Positions 9,759-18,536 of a DNA stretch of 64,000 nucleotides are shown here, one piece after another. Origin of the DNA: Sphingobacteriales bacterium (GTDB taxonomy: Bacteria > Bacteroidota > Bacteroidia > Sphingobacteriales > Sphingobacteriaceae); the NCBI GenBank assembly GCA_025353765.1, contig JANXOD010000009.1:106092-170091 (forward strand), in the 5' to 3' direction. The notes beneath the pieces were generated by a model. The model saw only the letters and a program-made list of their open reading frames with translations, was not told the DNA's origin and ran no database searches. Both the position numbers and the translations under genes were made by a program. The number at the start of each line of letters is the position of its first letter. Positions within the stretch are counted from its first letter, which is position 1.

Positions 9759-9789
9759 GTTGTAAGTTGAACATAAATAAACTTATAAC
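9759..9789 (+). repeat. Imperfect inverted repeat between rpmB and rpmG
   Basis: GTTGTAAGTT (9759-9768) can pair with AACTTATAAC (9780-9789), including one G-T pair, across an 11-base AT-rich loop. The flanks repeat related words (AGTTGCAAGTTGTAAGTTG and CCTACAAC). This looks like a short intergenic repeat rather than a terminator, since no T-run follows and rpmG is expected to be co-transcribed. Confidence 0.45.
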
Positions 9790-9818
9790 ATACGACCCAA
9801 AACCTACAACATAAGAAA

Positions 9819-10001
9819 ATGGCTAAAAAAGGTAACAGAGTTCAGGTAATTTTAGAATGTACTGAACATAAAGAAAGTGGCATGGCGGGCATGTCTCGTT
9901 ATGTAACCACCAAAAATAAAAAGAACACTACAGAACGTCTTGAATTAAAAAAATTCAATCCGGTTTTAAGAAAAGTGACTGTTCATAAAGAAATTAAATA
10001 A
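9819..10001 (+). CDS. rpmG: 50S ribosomal protein L33
   Basis: The 60-residue bL33 begins [18 protein letters not shown] and continues [20 protein letters not shown], ending in HKEIK. It is a cysteine-poor (C-minus) form: of the four Zn-ribbon cysteines only one, in LECTEH, remains. C-minus paralogues do not bind zinc. The position after rpmB is the usual one in Bacteroidota. Confidence 0.96.
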   Translation: MAKKGNRVQVILECTEHKESGMAGMSRYVTTKNKKNTTERLELKKFNPVLRKVTVHKEIK

Positions 10002-10080
10002 ATTTATAGAAAATGGAAAAGGGATTGGAAGAAATTACAACTCATTCATTCCATCCTTTTATCATCAATAATTAAATAAA

Positions 10081-10248
10081 ATGGCTAAAAAAGTAGTTGC
10101 AACCTTAAAAACAGGTGCGGGCAAAGAATATTCAAAAGTGATCACCATGAGTAAATCACCCAGAACAGGTGCTTATTCATTCAAAGAACTTATTGTTCAT
10201 AATGATCACGTAAAAGACGCTATAGCTGTAGCTAAAAACGCTCAGTAA
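10081..10248 (+). CDS. DUF4295 ribosome-associated protein (bL38-like)
   Basis: A 55-residue basic protein runs from ATG 10081 to TAA 10246-10248. It begins MAKKVVATLKTGAGKEYSKV and continues with SPRTGAYSFKELIVHNDHVK. This is the Bacteroidota-specific DUF4295 family, always found directly after rpmB and rpmG. From memory, Bacteroidota ribosome structures identified such a protein as an extra large-subunit component, bL38; I cannot verify that here. It lies 79 bases after rpmG and before a terminator, so the rpmB-rpmG-DUF4295 transcript should end here and not run into ftsY. Confidence 0.88.
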   Translation: MAKKVVATLKTGAGKEYSKVITMSKSPRTGAYSFKELIVHNDHVKDAIAVAKNAQ

Positions 10249-10265
10249 TATATCAATGAATTTAT

Positions 10266-10302
10266 AAAGCCGTCCCGATACAAATCGAGGGTGGCTTTTT
10301 TT
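10266..10302 (+). terminator. Intrinsic terminator after the DUF4295 gene
   Basis: The long stem AAAGCC(G)TCCCGAT / ATCGAGGG(T)GGCTTT has a short ACAA loop and is followed by seven T residues up to 10302 (counting those in the stem). It ends the L28-L33-DUF4295 unit 15 bases before the ftsY start. Confidence 0.8.
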
Positions 10303-10316
10303 GTTAATTAGTATCC

Positions 10317-11288
10317 ATGGGATTATTTGATTTTTTCAAAAAGAAAGACAACAGCATAGAGGAACAGGAAGCTCTGGACAAAAGTTTAGAAAAGACCAAG
10401 GAAGGCCTATTTTCTAAAATTACAAAAGCTGTTGTTGGTAAATCTACCGTTGATGATGATGTGCTGGATGAGCTGGAGGAAATATTGGTAACTTCAGACG
10501 TGGGTGTAAGGACAACCTTGAAAATTATTGAAAGAATCCAATCCCGTGTTGCACGTGACAAATATGTTAATACATCAGAATTAAACGGAATATTACGGGA
10601 AGAAATTCAACTATTACTTTCAGAAAATAACAGTAGCGATTTCCGGAGTTTTGAGTATGGTAATCATAAACCTTATGTAATTATGGTTGTGGGAGTTAAT
10701 GGTGTGGGTAAAACTACCACTATTGGTAAGTTGGCTCATAAGTTAAAACTAGCTGGGAATAAAGTAGTTCTGGGTGCTGCTGATACTTTCCGTGCTGCTG
10801 CTGTAGACCAGCTTAAACTTTGGGCCGAGCGTGTGGGTGTTCGCATAGTTGCACAACCCATGGGATCTGATCCTGCATCTGTAGCATTTGATACGTTACA
10901 GTCTGCCGTTGCAAATGGTGATGATGTGGTTATCATTGACACTGCCGGTCGTTTACATAATAAAGTAGCTTTAATGAATGAACTCACCAAAATAAAACAG
11001 GTGATGCAAAAAGTTGTTCCCGCCTCACCTCATGAAATATTATTAGTTTTGGATGCATCAACCGGTCAAAATGCGATTGAGCAATGTAAACAGTTTACCC
11101 AAGCGACGGATGTAAATGCACTTGCTTTAACTAAATTAGATGGAACGGCAAAAGGCGGTGTAGTAATAGGAATTTCAGATCAGTTTAAAATACCGGTTAA
11201 ATATATTGGGGTTGGTGAAGGGATTGATCATTTACAATTATTCAATAAAAAGGAATTTGTAGATTCTCTTTTCAAACAATCAGTCTAA
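10317..11288 (+). CDS. ftsY: Signal recognition particle receptor FtsY
   Basis: The 323-residue SRP GTPase receives SRP-ribosome complexes at the inner membrane. A short charged N-terminal A region (FDFFKKKDNSIEEQE) precedes the NG domain. The P-loop GVNGVGKTTT is at about residues 127-136, DTAGRLHNK is at about 208, and the specificity motif TKLDGTAKGG is near 275. The short A domain is usual in Bacteroidota. The ATG lies 15 bases after the preceding terminator, so the promoter must overlap it, or some read-through must occur. rimO follows after 10 bases, which suggests co-transcription. Confidence 0.96.
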   Translation: MGLFDFFKKKDNSIEEQEALDKSLEKTKEGLFSKITKAVVGKSTVDDDVLDELEEILVTSDVGVRTTLKIIERIQSRVARDKYVNTSELNGILREEIQLLLSENNSSDFRSFEYGNHKPYVIMVVGVNGVGKTTTIGKLAHKLKLAGNKVVLGAADTFRAAAVDQLKLWAERVGVRIVAQPMGSDPASVAFDTLQSAVANGDDVVIIDTAGRLHNKVALMNELTKIKQVMQKVVPASPHEILLVLDASTGQNAIEQCKQFTQATDVNALALTKLDGTAKGGVVIGISDQFKIPVKYIGVGEGIDHLQLFNKKEFVDSLFKQSV

Positions 11289-11298
11289 TCAAAAACAA

Positions 11299-12639
11299 AT
11301 GAGAACAAAATCTGCCAAATCACCTCAAGCATTCGTCAAGTCATCTCCAAAAATCAATGTAATTACTTTAGGTTGCTCAAAAAATATTCATGATTCAGAG
11401 GTGTTAATGGGGCAACTTCGCGGTAACCAAATGGATGTGGTACATGAAGCAGAAAAAGTTGGAAAAGACGATATCATCATAATTAATACTTGCGGATTTA
11501 TTGATAATGCCAAACAGGAATCCATTGATACCATTCTTCAATACAGTGAACTTAAAGAGCAGGGAAAAGTAGGGAAAGTGATTGTTACCGGTTGCCTTTC
11601 TGAGAGATACAAACCGGAGCTTGAAGCTGAAATCACCAATATAGATGCTTATTTCGGGACTAATGACCTTCAAAATTTATTAACTTCTATAGGTGCAGAT
11701 TATAAGCATGAATTACTTGGAGAGCGTTTTTTAACCACTCCTTCTCATTTTGCTTATTTTAAAATTGCAGAAGGTTGTAATCGTCCCTGCTCATTTTGTG
11801 CAATTCCTTTGATGCGTGGCAAACATGTATCTAAATCAATGGAAGAGTTAGTGAAAGAAGCTAAATTTTTGGCTAAAAACGGAACAAAAGAACTCATATT
11901 AATTGCTCAGGATCTTACTTATTATGGCCTTGATCTCTACAATAAAAGAAACCTGGCCGATCTCTTAAGGAATCTTTCTGATGTAGATGGGATTGAATGG
12001 ATTCGTTTGCAATATGCTTATCCATCCGGCTTTCCAATGGACATTTTGGATGTAATGAATGAGCGCTCAAATATTTGCAATTATTTGGATATGCCTTTGC
12101 AGCATATTACAGATGATATGTTAAAGTCTATGCGACGTGGAACTACCAAACAAAAGACTATCGACCTGGTTAATTCCATTCGTGACAAAGTTCCAACTAT
12201 TGCATTGCGCACTACATTGATATGTGGTTATCCGGGCGAAACCGAGCATGATTTTGAAGAAATGAAAAACTGGGTAACCGAAACACGCTTTGATCGTTTA
12301 GGTTGCTTTACTTACTCTCATGAGGAAAAAACTCATGCTCATTTATTGAATGATAATATAACTGAAGAGGTAAAACAACAACGTGTGGATGCCATTATGG
12401 ATATTCAGCAAGGAATATCCTACGAAAAAAATCAGCAAAAGATAGGAAATACCTACAAAGTTTTGGTTGATAAAAAAGACGGTGATTATTTTATCGGACG
12501 GACTGAATTTGATTCCCCGGAAGTGGATAATGAAGTTTTAATTGATGCTCATGTAGATTATGCAAATTTGGGAAACTTTGTAAATGTAAAAATAGATCGT
12601 GCAGAAGATTTTGATTTGTATGGAAACATTGTCAAATAA
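11299..12639 (+). CDS. rimO: Ribosomal protein S12 methylthiotransferase
   Basis: The 446-residue radical-SAM enzyme adds a methylthio group to the conserved Asp of ribosomal protein S12. The N-terminal UPF0004 domain has the three auxiliary-cluster cysteines in LGCSKN, NTCGF and TGCLSE. The radical-SAM triad CNRPCSFC is at about residues 159-166. A C-terminal TRAM-like stretch covers about 378-440. The KTHAHLL block and the absence of tRNA-MiaB features favour RimO over MiaB. It follows ftsY closely. Confidence 0.95.
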   Translation: MRTKSAKSPQAFVKSSPKINVITLGCSKNIHDSEVLMGQLRGNQMDVVHEAEKVGKDDIIIINTCGFIDNAKQESIDTILQYSELKEQGKVGKVIVTGCLSERYKPELEAEITNIDAYFGTNDLQNLLTSIGADYKHELLGERFLTTPSHFAYFKIAEGCNRPCSFCAIPLMRGKHVSKSMEELVKEAKFLAKNGTKELILIAQDLTYYGLDLYNKRNLADLLRNLSDVDGIEWIRLQYAYPSGFPMDILDVMNERSNICNYLDMPLQHITDDMLKSMRRGTTKQKTIDLVNSIRDKVPTIALRTTLICGYPGETEHDFEEMKNWVTETRFDRLGCFTYSHEEKTHAHLLNDNITEEVKQQRVDAIMDIQQGISYEKNQQKIGNTYKVLVDKKDGDYFIGRTEFDSPEVDNEVLIDAHVDYANLGNFVNVKIDRAEDFDLYGNIVK

Positions 12640-12686
12640 AAGATAACGCATAGCGGAATTCAGCATTTTCCCTAATTTCGTTCTGA

Positions 12687-14288
12687 ATGAAAGCAACTTA
12701 TATTGATTATAGCGAAACAAACAGTTTCTCCCCCGCAGTAATTTCTTATCTCAAAAAAGATCCTACTCTAAAGCCTTTCATCTCTTTTCAGCCTAGTATT
12801 GATGGTTTTGAAAAATTATTGAAAAACAAAAAGGTCAATGCAGACCGTTCAATACTCGTAAATGTATTGAAAGAACAATATGATACAACTTCAATCTTCC
12901 AATCTCAAAACTCCAAACTGGTATCAGATAATATTGAATTATTAGCCAGAGATAATACCTATACCATAACTACCGGGCATCAATTAAATCTATTTACCGG
13001 GCCACTCTATTTTATTTTCAAGATTGTTACCACAATTAATCTGGCTAAGGAACTTAAACTAAAATTTCCTGATAAAAATTTTGTTCCTCTTTACTGGATG
13101 GCCACAGAAGATCATGATTTTGAAGAAATTAATCATGTTTACATTGGCGGTAAAAAGATTAAATGGGATAATGAAGATAAAGGTGCAACAGGTCGGTTAA
13201 ATATGAAAGGGTTACAGCAGGCAATTAAGGAATATGCCGGGATTTTAGGCCTGTCTGACCATGCAGAAAGTTTATCTAAAATTATAAATGCAGCCTATTT
13301 AAAGCATTCTAATTTGGCGGATGCTACCCGGTATTTAGTTCATACTTTATTTAAAAATTACGGTTTAGTTATTTTAGATGCAGATCATCCATCATTAAAA
13401 AAGCAGTTTGTTGATGTTATAGAACACGATATTATTGAACAAAATAGTTTTAAAAACATCAATGACAGTAATCAAAAACTACATGAAATAGGGATTGAAG
13501 CACCGGTGAATCCCAGAGAGATAAACTTCTTTTATTTGTTAGATAATTTACGCGAACGTATTGTTTTTGAAAATGGGATTTACCAAGTTTTAAATACAGA
13601 AATCACCTTCACTGAAGACCAACTCCGTAAAGAAATTGAAAATTACCCGGAACGATTTAGCCCAAATGTGGTTATGCGGCCATTGTACCAGGAAATCATT
13701 CTGCCTAATATTGCTTATGTAGGCGGTGGGGCAGAGGTAGTTTATTGGCTGCAACTCAAACAAAACTTTGATCATTATCAGGTTGATTTTCCCATCTTAA
13801 TTTTAAGAAACTCTGCTTTGCTAGTTGATGAAAGCTTAGAGAAAAAACTCAAAAAACTTGATTTGACTTTCAAAGATAGTTTTATAAAATCTCCCGATTT
13901 ACAAAAGGAATGGATTTTAAATCATACTAAACACGACCTGAGTTTAACCGATGAATGGCAGGAATTCACATCCATCTTTGAAAAAATAAAATCACAGGCT
14001 TCCCAGATTGATATTACTCTTGCCCCCAGTACCGATGCGGTAAAAGCCAGATTACATAAAGCTATATCCAACTTGGAAAAAAAGCTGCTTAAAGCTGAGA
14101 AAAGGAATTATGAAGATGCTTTAGCCCAAATTGAAAGCCTAAAAACGAAGCTTTTCCCTCAAGGTGAATTACAGGAACGTTCTGAAAATTTTGGTCTTCT
14201 TTATGCAAAACACGGAGATGATTTTATTGGGTTACTGATAACCTGTTTTAAACCCTTAGATTTCAAATTTACCATCTTACAAGAATAG
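12687..14288 (+). CDS. bshC: Putative bacillithiol biosynthesis cysteine-adding enzyme
   Basis: The 533-residue protein matches BshC, which is thought to add cysteine to GlcN-malate in the last step of bacillithiol synthesis. Recognisable blocks are TTGHQLNLFTGPLYFIFK at about residues 98-115, YWMATEDHDFEEINH at about 136-150, and YVGGGAEVVYWLQLK at about 344-358, with a coiled-coil segment near 440-480. Length is normal. The gene probably runs with rimO (47-base gap) and ends 7 bases before the Ldh gene. No bshA or bshB is in the window, so the rest of the pathway must lie elsewhere. Confidence 0.93.
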   Translation: MKATYIDYSETNSFSPAVISYLKKDPTLKPFISFQPSIDGFEKLLKNKKVNADRSILVNVLKEQYDTTSIFQSQNSKLVSDNIELLARDNTYTITTGHQLNLFTGPLYFIFKIVTTINLAKELKLKFPDKNFVPLYWMATEDHDFEEINHVYIGGKKIKWDNEDKGATGRLNMKGLQQAIKEYAGILGLSDHAESLSKIINAAYLKHSNLADATRYLVHTLFKNYGLVILDADHPSLKKQFVDVIEHDIIEQNSFKNINDSNQKLHEIGIEAPVNPREINFFYLLDNLRERIVFENGIYQVLNTEITFTEDQLRKEIENYPERFSPNVVMRPLYQEIILPNIAYVGGGAEVVYWLQLKQNFDHYQVDFPILILRNSALLVDESLEKKLKKLDLTFKDSFIKSPDLQKEWILNHTKHDLSLTDEWQEFTSIFEKIKSQASQIDITLAPSTDAVKARLHKAISNLEKKLLKAEKRNYEDALAQIESLKTKLFPQGELQERSENFGLLYAKHGDDFIGLLITCFKPLDFKFTILQE

Positions 14289-14295
14289 CTCAATA

Positions 14296-15381
14296 ATGAA
14301 TTACCATACTTTTTCTGAAGACACTTTACGAAATTTCACCAAATCTGTTTTCATCAAAATGGGCTGTTCAACTGAACATGCCAATTTAGCTACAGATGTA
14401 TTAATCAAATCAGATTTGCGGGGAATTGACTCTCATGGAGTTGCCCGCTTAAGCGGATATGTACGTTTGTGGGAAAAGGATCGCATTAATGCCAAACCTA
14501 ATATTCAAATTGTATACGAAACACCCACCACTGCAACGGTTGATGGCGATGGTGGTTTAGGTTTGGTTATTGCCCCTTTTGCGATGAAAGTAGCTATAGA
14601 AAAGGCTATTATGTATGGTTCTGGCTGGGTTTCAGTTAGAAATTCAAATCATTTTGGTATTGCAGCTTATCATACCTTAATGGCTGTTGAAAAAGATATG
14701 ATCGGTTTTGCAATGACGAATGCTAGTCCTCTGGTGGCACCTACTTTTGCCAATGAGCGTTTATTGGGAACCAACCCCATGTGTTATGCTTTTCCAGCAG
14801 GGAAATATCCGCCTGTAATTGTAGATATGGCAACCTCTGCAGCGGCAAATGGTAAATTAGAAATAGCCCAGCGTTCCGACAAAAAGGTGCCCGAAGGCTG
14901 GATACAAGATTCAAAAGGCCGGTCATCTGTTGATCCTCATGAATTAAAAAATGGTGGTTCATTACTCCCTTTGGGTAGTGATAAAGATCATGGCAGCCAT
15001 AAGGGATTTGGCTTAAGTGCTACAGTTGATATTCTTTCGGCGGTACTTTCGGGAGCTAATTACGGGCCCTGGGTTCCTCCCTTTGTGGCATTTTTAGACC
15101 CTCCAACTGATCCTGTCGGGAAAGGGATCGGGCATTTTTTAGGTGCGATTCGTGTAGATGGATTTCGACCTGTTGATGAATTTAAATCACATTTGGATAA
15201 TTGGATAGCACGATTCAAATCGGCTAAAACTGTATCCGAAGATCAAAAAGTAATTATTCCCGGTGAACCGGAATTTGCAGCAGAAAAAGATCGTAAGATT
15301 AATGGGATACCTTTGGTTGATGTGGTGGTAAATGATTTAAATGAATTGGCTGTGAAATTGGGTATTAAAAAATTAGTATAG
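14296..15381 (+). CDS. Ldh family (malate/L-lactate type) NAD(P)-dependent oxidoreductase
   Basis: The 361-residue protein belongs to the LDH2/MDH type II family, which is unrelated to the Rossmann LDHs. Family blocks include SDLRGIDSHGVARL at about residues 34-47, VRNSNHFGIAAYH at about 114-126 with the catalytic His, NPMCYAFP near 162, and the DHGSHKGFGL cluster near 232. Members reduce 2-oxo acids such as malate, lactate, ureidoglycolate or 2,3-diketogulonate. The substrate cannot be fixed from sequence. It lies 7 bases after bshC and is likely co-transcribed. The stop is followed at once by a strong GC hairpin. Confidence 0.9.
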   Translation: MNYHTFSEDTLRNFTKSVFIKMGCSTEHANLATDVLIKSDLRGIDSHGVARLSGYVRLWEKDRINAKPNIQIVYETPTTATVDGDGGLGLVIAPFAMKVAIEKAIMYGSGWVSVRNSNHFGIAAYHTLMAVEKDMIGFAMTNASPLVAPTFANERLLGTNPMCYAFPAGKYPPVIVDMATSAAANGKLEIAQRSDKKVPEGWIQDSKGRSSVDPHELKNGGSLLPLGSDKDHGSHKGFGLSATVDILSAVLSGANYGPWVPPFVAFLDPPTDPVGKGIGHFLGAIRVDGFRPVDEFKSHLDNWIARFKSAKTVSEDQKVIIPGEPEFAAEKDRKINGIPLVDVVVNDLNELAVKLGIKKLV

Positions 15382-15688
15382 GTATGCGGTTGGTGGGGGC
15401 ACCAACCGTGGGAATAAACGCTCTCCCCAATAACGCCATTATTAAATCCAAGAACTGTAAATATGGGTCTAAAAATGAAAATTTTTATTCAGAAATAGAC
15501 AACCTTCCTATTTTAGCTGTCTCTATCTCAAAAAAGAACCGTTTTAGGGAAGAATTAATGTGGGATAAGTTAATTTATGAAGCGTTTATAATATTCTTTT
15601 TGCAGAACTACCTTGAGGGCATCATCATAAAAACAAAAAGTAAGTATTCAGGGTTGTATTTATAAGGAGTACAAATACAATTCAAGTC
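15382..15688 (+). other. Intergenic region with a strong GC hairpin
   Basis: No convincing gene lies in these 307 bases. A 9-base-pair perfect stem, CGGTTGGTG / CACCAACCG, with a GGGG loop sits at 15387-15408, only five bases after the Ldh stop. No T-run follows, so it may be an mRNA 3'-end stabiliser or weak terminator. An open frame of 93 codons spans the region (15384-15665), but its composition and lack of domains argue against it. Confidence 0.55.
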
Positions 15689-15940
15689 ATGGCTAATCTC
15701 AAAAAAAGTGGGAAAGGGAAATTAGGTCTTGAAGCAAAGAGCAGAGACGCGGCTGATATCGACTCACAAATTACTAAAAGAAATTTGAAAGAAAGAGGAA
15801 TTTCGAATAGTGGCGGACAATTTGCTAACCAGACTGATAATAAACAGGCAACGGTTAATAAAGGCGATCAGAACCCTGACATACAGGGAAAAAGAAAAGC
15901 ACCAAAACTCCCCAGTGAAAGCGGACCGAAAAAAAAGTAG
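15689..15940 (+). CDS. Small basic hydrophilic protein
   Basis: The 83-residue protein begins MANLKKSGKGKLGLEAKSRDA and ends KAPKLPSESGPKKK. It is rich in Lys, Asn, Gln and Gly, has no signal peptide or membrane segment, and looks intrinsically disordered. I do not recognise a named family. Composition and ATG position suggest a real gene. It is monocistronic, and its stop codon is embedded in the hairpin shared with the converging lepB transcript. DNA binding or a stress role is possible but unsupported. Confidence 0.6.
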   Translation: MANLKKSGKGKLGLEAKSRDAADIDSQITKRNLKERGISNSGGQFANQTDNKQATVNKGDQNPDIQGKRKAPKLPSESGPKKK

Positions 15941-15965
15941 GGATAATTCAGTAAATTATCCCTAC
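15929..15965 (-). terminator. Terminator of the lepB operon, convergent hairpin
   Basis: A perfect 12-base-pair stem, GTAGGGATAATT / AATTATCCCTAC (15937-15948 with 15954-15965), encloses a 5-base loop. Read leftward it is followed by a run of T residues (complement of the A-run at 15929-15936), as expected for lepB termination. In the rightward direction no T-run follows. Confidence 0.8.
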
Positions 15966-15983
15966 TAATTAAGTGTAGGAGAA

Positions 15984-17090
15984 TTAATATATCCCTCTTA
16001 ATAATCTGTTCCAGCGTATTTTATCAAAAAATGATCCGTTTGTATTCCAGCTCATCCATACAAATAAAGCTTTACCCACAATATGATCTTCTGGTACAAA
16101 GCCCCAATAACGGGAATCTAAAGAGTTATGACGGTTATCGCCCATCATCCAATAGTAATTCATTTTAAAGGTATAGCTATCTGCTTTTTTACCATTAATC
16201 AAAATGTCTTTTCCTACCTGTTCTACCTTGTTGCCTTCATATACTGATATAGCACGCTGGTAAATTGGTAGATTTGTACTATCCAGTTTAACTGTCCAGC
16301 CTTTTTTTGGTACAATCAGCGGCCCGAAATTATCTACATTCCATTTAAATTGGATGTTATGAGGAAATATTTCCGGGTCATACTCACCCATTGGCTTGGT
16401 CATAGGGTTTAGTGTTTTTACGTTAGACCATTTTTTGATAACTTCCGCATCTTCTTTAGTCATGTTAAAATAATATTCATCGGCAGTTGCACGCTGAACC
16501 CCAACATGCATATCATCCAATGTTTGTGGATTAAAATCCGTTCCGTCAGTTTTAACATAATAATCTATCTGGCCAAACTGAGGTGTTTCCGCAGCTTTCC
16601 CATTAATATATACCTGGGCATTGATAATTCGCAAGGTATCTCCGGCAACAGCCTGGCAACGCTTGATATAATTTTCGCGTTTATCCACAGGACGATTAAA
16701 TGGAGGATCAGCTTCCATGGGATAATTAAAAACAACGACATCTCCTTTTTTAACCTCACTCAATCCCGGTAAACGATGGTAGTTCCATTGAATCCCATCC
16801 CAATAAGCTTTTGTACCAATAATGGGCATGGTATGATGTGCAAATGGAAATGAAATAGGGGTAATAGGCATACGAGCCCCATAATTTACTTTGCTTACAA
16901 ACAGGAAATCGCCAACCAGCAATGTTTTTTCCATGGATCCTGTCGGGATGGTATAGGCTTCTATAAATAATCCGCGAATTAATGTGGCAGCAACTACGGC
17001 AAAAAGGATGGCATCAAACCATTCACGTCCTGCACTTTTTTTAACTTTTGTATTTTTCGGGGATTTCTTCTTCCAGAATTTCAAACTCAT
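15984..17090 (-). CDS. lepB: Signal peptidase I
   Basis: The 368-residue inner-membrane protease removes Sec and Tat signal peptides. A transmembrane anchor at about residues 24-42 precedes the catalytic Ser in YTIPTGSMEKTLLVGD (about residue 52). The catalytic Lys is in NYIKRCQAVAGD (about 139). The late GDNRHNSLDSRYWGFVPEDH block is present near 315-335. The protein is longer than E. coli-type enzymes because of an insert between these boxes, as is usual in Bacteroidota. It is the last gene of parA-parB-DUF5683-dapB-lepB and ends at a strong terminator. Confidence 0.95.
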   Translation of the reverse strand: MSLKFWKKKSPKNTKVKKSAGREWFDAILFAVVAATLIRGLFIEAYTIPTGSMEKTLLVGDFLFVSKVNYGARMPITPISFPFAHHTMPIIGTKAYWDGIQWNYHRLPGLSEVKKGDVVVFNYPMEADPPFNRPVDKRENYIKRCQAVAGDTLRIINAQVYINGKAAETPQFGQIDYYVKTDGTDFNPQTLDDMHVGVQRATADEYYFNMTKEDAEVIKKWSNVKTLNPMTKPMGEYDPEIFPHNIQFKWNVDNFGPLIVPKKGWTVKLDSTNLPIYQRAISVYEGNKVEQVGKDILINGKKADSYTFKMNYYWMMGDNRHNSLDSRYWGFVPEDHIVGKALFVWMSWNTNGSFFDKIRWNRLLRGIY

Positions 17091-17113
17091 CTTTATTAAT
17101 TTATAATAATCTT

Positions 17114-17857
17114 TTAAACGCTAAAATCAAACATATCATCAATTGAAAAGAAGCCTGTTTTATCTTGCAGCCACTCGGCCGCTAAAACAGCACTCAAAGC
17201 AAATCCTGCCCGGTTATGTGCTTTGTGCTTAAATTCAATACTATCCACTTCCGAGCTATAAATTACCGTATGTGTACCCGGCACTTCTTCAATCCGGTGC
17301 GATTCTATTAATAATTGATCGGGTTTAACGATCATTTCATTTTCTTGTCCCACCACTTCATTTACCCATTCCTTTTTACGTTCCAGGTTTTCCAGTATTC
17401 CTTCGGCTATAGTCATTGCGGTACCGCTGGGCGCATCCATTTTTTGGGTATGGTGGATTTCTTCTACCTGCACTTCATATTGCGGATAAGAGTTCATAAT
17501 TTTTGCCAGTATCTTATTCACAAAGAAGAATACATTTACACCAATACTGAAATTAGATGCATATAGCATGGAATTGTTACTGCGTTCGCATTGATTCTTT
17601 ATTTCCTGCAATTTACCATACCAGCCTGTAGTGCCCACCACAATAGGAGCATTTGCTTCGAAACAAGTTTCTATATTCTTTATTACGGAGGCTGGAGTGC
17701 TAAAATCTATCGCCACATCTATTTTTTTAAGATTGGCTATGGTCAGTTCATGAATATTATCTGCATCAATTTTTAAGATAATTTCATGACCACGGTCTGT
17801 AGCAAACTTCTCGATAATTTGGCCCATTTTACCGTAACCTAATAAGGCTATTTTCAT
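17114..17857 (-). CDS. dapB: 4-hydroxy-tetrahydrodipicolinate reductase
   Basis: The 247-residue enzyme reduces hydroxytetrahydrodipicolinate in lysine and meso-diaminopimelate synthesis. The nucleotide-binding GYGKMGQ is at residues 7-13. The catalytic pair lies in EEIHHTQKMDAPSGTA at about 134-149, with the His-His and Lys of the family. VGTTGW is near 75. Length is normal for the Bacteroidota form. It lies 23 bases before lepB and 52 bases after the DUF5683 gene in one leftward operon. Confidence 0.95.
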   Translation of the reverse strand: MKIALLGYGKMGQIIEKFATDRGHEIILKIDADNIHELTIANLKKIDVAIDFSTPASVIKNIETCFEANAPIVVGTTGWYGKLQEIKNQCERSNNSMLYASNFSIGVNVFFFVNKILAKIMNSYPQYEVQVEEIHHTQKMDAPSGTAMTIAEGILENLERKKEWVNEVVGQENEMIVKPDQLLIESHRIEEVPGTHTVIYSSEVDSIEFKHKAHNRAGFALSAVLAAEWLQDKTGFFSIDDMFDFSV

Positions 17858-17909
17858 TAGAAGGATTTTATAATTATGATGAGATTTAATTTAATTATGC
17901 ACAGCCTAA

Positions 17910-18536
17910 TCATAAAGACAAACTTACTTTAATACCCGGAATATACGAATTCATAAATGGTTGCTGTTGTAAAGATGGTTTAATTTGTAGCGTTAAATCA
18001 TCAGATATATCGTATCTGAAAAACTTGGCATCCACATAAGCATCAATAATATTAATGGCATAAAATGCAACTCCGGCTAAAACAGATAAATCTCGATTAC
18101 GGCGATAAGCATCTTTATATAAAATAATTCCCTCATCAGTAGCATTAACAAATAAAGGGTTTTCCTTTAGTCCTGGATTTGCATTTCGGTATTGAGCTTC
18201 TTTCAGGAAAATCTTATAGTATCGGTTATTAAATTCAAATATCAATCCTAGGCCTACAAATCCGCCATAAATAAGCGGTACTTTCCACCATCGCTTATTA
18301 TAAATCTGACCTAAACCCGGTAATATTGCTGATCTGAAAGCTGCTTTTCGTGGCATTTTTTCTATGGCCAATCTTAGCGAATCTTTAATAATACCTTTTT
18401 CTTTAACAGATGGTTTGGATAATTTCTGTTGAACAGTATCTTTCTGAATAATGGTACTATCCGTTTTTTGGGCAAAAGCAGATAAGCTTATGAAAAAGCT
18501 AATGTTTATAAATAAAATGGATTTTTTTATAGTCAT
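17910..18536 (-). CDS. DUF5683 family envelope protein
   Basis: The 208-residue protein begins MTIKKSILFINISFFISLSAFAQ, a signal peptide ending in FAQ. The central part, AAFRSAILPGLGQIYNKRWW, is the DUF5683 hallmark and is followed by a hydrophobic stretch and a C-terminal beta-rich part. The ATG at 18534-18536 overlaps the parB TAA in TAATG, which implies translational coupling, so I prefer it to the TTG two codons upstream. The family is always found beside parB and dapB in Bacteroidota. Its function is unknown; an envelope role is inferred from the signal peptide. Confidence 0.88.
   Translation of the reverse strand: MTIKKSILFINISFFISLSAFAQKTDSTIIQKDTVQQKLSKPSVKEKGIIKDSLRLAIEKMPRKAAFRSAILPGLGQIYNKRWWKVPLIYGGFVGLGLIFEFNNRYYKIFLKEAQYRNANPGLKENPLFVNATDEGIILYKDAYRRNRDLSVLAGVAFYAINIIDAYVDAKFFRYDISDDLTLQIKPSLQQQPFMNSYIPGIKVSLSL

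Noticed and set aside
11299..12639. Assignment as miaB (tRNA methylthiotransferase)
   Set aside because: Motifs around the first cysteine (TLGCSKN) and the protein's C-terminal part are of the RimO type, and it sits beside ftsY.
15384..15665. 93-codon frame after the Ldh gene
   Set aside because: It starts inside the region of a GC hairpin, has an odd composition, no domain and no promoter box. It is treated as non-coding.
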